Shown here in pieces: positions 60,346 through 64,000 of a stretch of DNA of 64,000 nucleotides. This stretch comes from Apostichopus japonicus. Taxonomy: Eukaryota > Echinodermata > Holothuroidea > Aspidochirotida > Stichopodidae. The notes under the pieces were generated by a model. The model was not told the DNA's origin. It was given only the letters and a program-made list of their open reading frames with translations, and searched no databases. The stretch is from contig NC_092580.1 of assembly GCF_037975245.1 (NCBI RefSeq), positions 2,323,501-2,387,500 of the forward strand. The letters are read 5' to 3'. The position numbers and the translations under genes are program-made. How positions within the stretch are numbered: position 1 is the stretch's first letter; every line of letters starts with the position of its first letter.

Positions 60346-63086
60346 CTGTGGAGAGAAAAAGGTGTTATGATTCGTGCGGTCATTGGAGTGTTATTCTGTC
60401 AGATTCTAACATTTACTCAATTCAAAACTTTTCTGCTTTGATGTTCGTAGTTTAATGTTTTAGTGCCGTATGTTTACAAAGAAAAACAGAATTGTGGTAT
60501 CAGCCTATCGACAATGTATATACTTACTGAATATCATCCGCACGACGACAGTAGCAACATCGGGAACGCAGAATGTAACAACAATTACATTGCATGCTAT
60601 AGCATACAATCTATAGATAACGTACAATCTGCAATTTTGAAGTACCTGCAACTCGTGCTTTTGTTTTACAAATTACCCAAAGCAGCGGCACACTTTTGTT
60701 TGTAATTGTTTGTTTTCACTTTGTTTTTGTTACTACTATTTGCGGATAGATCCGACAGTTGCATTTTACGCAATGTTATAAGAGAACTTGTTTTCGAACG
60801 TGATACTTTACAAAATTCTGAAAACAATGTTCAGAACCTTTTAAACATTTTAAAATATTCTACGTTTCTAAGTAAAGCATGTTGGGCTTCTGTAAGTTGT
60901 TATGTCTATGCCGTTAAAGTGACTACCATTCCTGACTTGCATGCTTCGTTACTTGGACACCATAGAATAACACACAATGAACATTCAGTATGGTAAAATA
61001 GAATGAAAGACATAGTGATCATCATTTTATGTTGTGATAACGAATTTCTTTTGGGATGCAACTTGATATATAATCCTGAGTTTTTAACTTTACCCTGTTA
61101 GGGTCGCCTCCAAAGAAATGGATGTTTTCCTTGACAAAAAGGAAGGCCATTTGTTGATCTTTCAGACCTTGATTTACGAGCGACATTTCCTTCCCTGTCG
61201 CTGGATCAATCATATTTCCCAGGAATAGCCAACCAAACGCCTCTGTAATCAAAAAAAAAAAAATGTAAAGAAATGAACGCCAACTGATCAGACCTAATGA
61301 AGTGCATAGCAACGATTATATAGTTAAGAACGCATTTACAATTTTGTTTATCGAAGAATAAAATGTTTAATGAAGCGTATAGTAAGAGTATTAGCATTTT
61401 AGTAAGTCGATTAAAGGCATTGAAGACTCGCTCGCCCCAAACCGCGTGCCGCCCTCTGAAAAAGTTAACTTTCCGTTGCTTGCAAGTAAAGTTTTTTTCT
61501 TGTCGCTACAAAATGCAGACAGTAATGAAACGTGATACTTTGTTATCTTTTATCTAGACCATCGCTGCTATGTGTTGTGGGTATTGACCGTAGCTGCATG
61601 TATTGACTGTACACTAGTGTCTAATTACCGACGTTAGCAAGCTGTGGGTGTATTTTCTGGGATCGATGGTGGTGTCTAAAACTTCTGTTAGACCTCATTC
61701 GAAACTAGGTCAGATTACCGGCATGAGACGTTTCTTTGCGCGCGAGTCTTCACTCCCTTTAATCATGCTAGTGTTTAACTGTAAACTTTCTATTCAGTAC
61801 CTATAATGTGACCTGTGCTGTTAACACGAGAAGGAAAATGCAAATCAGTATAACCTATGTCAACTGAGATGCGGTTCCAATCTCTGCTTCGTCTCTTCAC
61901 ATAAATAATAAAAGCATTAAAGCATTAAAGACGAAAGCGACATTTTACAACAACAAAAAACATATAGGAAAGATTAATAACCCATTCTGTAGTTGATGGT
62001 TACAACTATAGCATCCGATTCATGAGCGAGGAATCTTCCATCGTATACCAGAGCTGTCCCAGAACCATCTCTAAAGTTACCACCATGCATAAAGATGAAT
62101 ACTGGGTAAGGGTCGGAACGGTTGCTTCTCGGTATCCATATATCAAGGTACAAGCAATCCTCATCAATCTGATTAAAACACAAACAGAAGATGATTTAAT
62201 TACTATTATTATACCTACAATCACTGATTTAGCTCAATTTATACAGCATTGGACGAGAGTATAGATCGATACGGACTTAATAACCATGTTACTAAAGTTT
62301 TATTTAAAGGTTTCTATTTTAAGGACTTCCACACGTTTTTCTATGTCGACTTTTAATTCTGTGTAGATAGGCGACTACCTTTGAGCCGTAACGTACCGTA
62401 TGTAATATTTTCAAATGATCCTACGCTATACATTTTGGGGAGGGTACAGGGCACAAACGTCGAGGGGCAACGAGACTTGTTTTTTTTTTTTTGGTTTGCT
62501 TTTTTGCACATAAAGGGAGAAAACACAAATAGAGATATGTTAAAACCCATGCATTACGTATCAAAAAGCTTTTGCGATGACCAAAACGGTACACTGATGG
62601 TTTACCCCCACACAATGGAAACTGGTACCGCATTTTGTCATGCAAGGAGAATGCATGTTTTCAGCAAAATTAATTGCGATGAAAATTGCTTAACAACATT
62701 GTAAATATGACACAGATCGAACATACTAGAACAACGTTAATTATTGTTTTTAATTTAATACATTACGTAAACAAACTTACCGTTAATGGGCAAGCGACGG
62801 GAGGTTCATGACACTCCTGCATGCATCCAGGGGCGTGCCGATTAGCTTCCTTTGTACCTGTCCACGCTAGCGGCCGACGGGGATCAGCTAATCTTAAATC
62901 ACCAACCGGAGGCCGGGCAAATGGGATACCCCAAAACGCGTACGAGTCATCGGCAATGAAGCCTTTCAGCCGACCGTAGAATGTATCAACGACTAGATCC
63001 GATCCGAACGGAATGTAGGCCTCCGTGCTGACATAGAGAAGTGACGTCAGTAAAGAAAAACGCACAAAAATAGCGAACAACGCCAT
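59248..63086 (-). CDS. Esterase B: secreted type-B carboxylesterase/cholinesterase-family protein
   Basis: Exons 63086-62781, 62168-61982, 61242-61094 and 60345-59248 join in phases 0, 1, 0 to give 579 residues. The signal peptide covers about 1-23. DSYAFWGIPFARPPVGDLR, EDCLYLDIW and HGG (130-132) are present. The nucleophile is Ser221 (GQSAG), with Glu349 (REEG) and His457 (VCHASDLAYVF), so the enzyme should be active. It aligns with esterase A along its whole length and has identical intron positions, so the two are tandem duplicates lying head to tail with 2 kb between them. It ends EEDYDTIFN and lacks the dibasic site and Cys tail of A. The second intron has an atypical donor. The start ATG has A at -3 and G at +4. 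Confidence 0.88.
60346..61093 (-). other. Esterase B intron 3 (748 bp)
   Basis: GTAAAG to TCTCCACAG. The open frame on the + strand at 60706-60996, which looks signal-peptide-like, starts with TTG and lies wholly inside this intron. I do not call it. Confidence 0.65.
61094..61242 (-). CDS. Esterase B exon 3 (residues 165-214)
   Basis: The 149-bp exon follows a long T tract ending GATTACAG and encodes (E)AFGWLFLGN, NQGLKDQQMAFLFVKENI and GGDPNR. The donor is GTAAAG, phase 0. Confidence 0.87.
61982..62168 (-). CDS. Esterase B exon 2 (residues 103-164 and first base of 165)
   Basis: It starts IDEDCLYLDIW after a TTTTAATCAG acceptor and ends NYRM plus G. The donor reads GTTATT, far from consensus. 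The 187-bp length is three longer than in A, through one extra codon in the loop before YPV. Confidence 0.83.
62781..63086 (-). CDS. Esterase B exon 1 (residues 1-102)
   Basis: The ATG at 63086 is followed by a hydrophobic signal sequence (MALFAIFVRFSLLTSLLYV). The donor is GTAAGT after ACPLT, phase 0. This position matches exon 1 of esterase A. Confidence 0.87.
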
Positions 63087-63408
63087 TTTTGAACTATGAT
63101 CTACGGTATATTAGTTATACTGGGTGTTGAGCTAAAAGTAAGCTAGAAGCTAGGAAAGTATAAGGGTCGCTTTGTGTTATGATTTTTGTTGACTTTATCT
63201 GTTTGAATTAAGACCAAAGTTCTAATTGAAAGAATAAAATTGTCGATGTAAGGTATTAAGAACCACGTGATTGAGGATGATTGTACTAATAGTATATCCA
63301 TGCATCCTTGTGGTACATAATGCTGCATTTGTTAAATTAACTATAGACAGAGGAACAACACCCATTTTATGATATCAATTAAGTGTGATAATGTCGATAC
63401 AACAGCAA

Positions 63409-63470
63409 ATATATATATATATATATATACACATAAAATGTGTATATATATATATATATATACACATAAA

Positions 63471-63510
<40 letters not shown>
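63409..63510. repeat. (TA)n with two internal ACACATAAAATGTGT hairpins
   Basis: TA runs are separated by two identical 15-bp palindromes at about 63429-63443 and 63462-63476. The array sits in the 0.8-kb interval between the divergent starts of esterase B and the gene at 63901. Confidence 0.88.
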
Positions 63511-63512
<2 letters not shown>

Positions 63513-63900
63513 CAATTGGTGACTGGGGTGTCTTTACATATATAAGAGTGTACACAGAAACACACGCAGTAGTAAATTACCATGTACTGACAAAGCACAC
63601 ACAACCCACAAAATAACGTTGACCTCGGTGATTAGCTCCCGAGGTGAATTGGGATGGTGGGTAGTAATTAGTGATTTATTAGTTGAGGAACTCTATGTAT
63701 ACAAATTAAACACAGACAAGCACAGATCAAAGTTGGTAATTAGTAAACAGATCGTTACCCTATTGCAGTCGATTAATTTAAGTAAACAGTACCATAATGC
63801 TAACGTTAAGTAACGCTTCTCATACAGATACCGTTAATGTACCAACCAACACAAGTGAAACAGCTTCATTGCGATCGATATTTAAGGAAATGAGCTAAAA

Positions 63901-64000
63901 ATGAATATGGCAAAACAGAATAATTCGTGTGTCTTCGTTTTGTTTCTCTTATTGTGCTTTGTCAATAATTCAGTTTATGGCTTATTTGACCCCGATGACC
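63901..64000 (+). CDS. Start of a secreted-protein gene, truncated by the window end
   Basis: An ATG with A at -3 opens a frame of 33 codons to the window edge: a polar N terminus, a hydrophobic core (VFVLFLLLCFV) and a small-residue region before LFDPDD. This is a typical signal peptide and mature start. The frame is preceded by an in-frame-independent TGA/TAA-rich leader. It is divergent from esterase B. What follows is unseen, so the product cannot be named. Chance occurrence of a hydrophobic run cannot be excluded. Confidence 0.4.
   Translation, partial: MNMAKQNNSCVFVLFLLLCFVNNSVYGLFDPDD

Noticed and set aside
60706-60996. A + strand frame with a hydrophobic start resembling a signal peptide
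   Set aside because: It starts with TTG, lies entirely inside intron 3 of esterase B on the opposite strand, and has no recognisable domain.

Overview
This is AT-rich, intron-containing animal genomic DNA. It has GT-AG introns, secreted enzymes with signal peptides, multi-kilobase introns, many microsatellites and small non-autonomous transposons. No prokaryotic or organellar gene order is visible. The gene types, the dense (TA)n and poly-G tracts and the style of the dispersed repeats suggest a marine invertebrate, perhaps an echinoderm. That taxonomic call is a weak inference.

Three genes can be modelled and a fourth starts at the right edge. (1) On the + strand, three phase-0 exons at 18388-18771, 27542-27628 and 42398-42871 encode a 314-residue four-pass membrane protein resembling the TMEM255/FAM189(ENTREP)/MS4A-like tetraspans, spread over 24.5 kb. 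(2) and (3) On the - strand lie two tandem type-B carboxylesterase/cholinesterase-family genes, A at 53954-57219 (604 aa) and B at 59248-63086 (579 aa). Each has four coding exons with the same intron phases (0, 1, 0), a signal peptide, an HGG oxyanion hole and a complete Ser-Glu-His triad. Gene A alone ends in a dibasic site followed by a strictly alternating cysteine tail. (4) A signal-peptide-like exon begins at 63901 on the + strand, divergent from gene B, and runs off the window.

The rest is repeat-rich. Positions 1-18 kb hold no recognisable gene but contain two long (TA)n palindromes with unique arms, a tandem satellite interrupted by a 188-bp hAT-like MITE with a perfect 8-bp target duplication, and a G-rich inverted repeat. 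The tetraspan introns (18.8-27.5 and 27.6-42.4 kb) carry a 33-bp minisatellite of about 1.1 kb, 24-bp and 41-bp minisatellites, one copy of a 363-bp foldback MITE, and a tRNA-Gly-like SINE head beside a possible transposon-derived exon. From 42.9 to 53.9 kb there are more minisatellites, a 312-bp foldback element, the second copy of the 363-bp MITE and a decayed LINE reverse-transcriptase fragment. From 53.9 kb to the end is the esterase cluster.

The most interesting items are the cleavable (CX)6 tail of esterase A, the Gly-to-Glu change shared by both esterases, the foldback elements, and a marked excess of the CRE palindrome TGACGTCA. Exon models rest on reading splice sites and family motifs by eye; no search was run.
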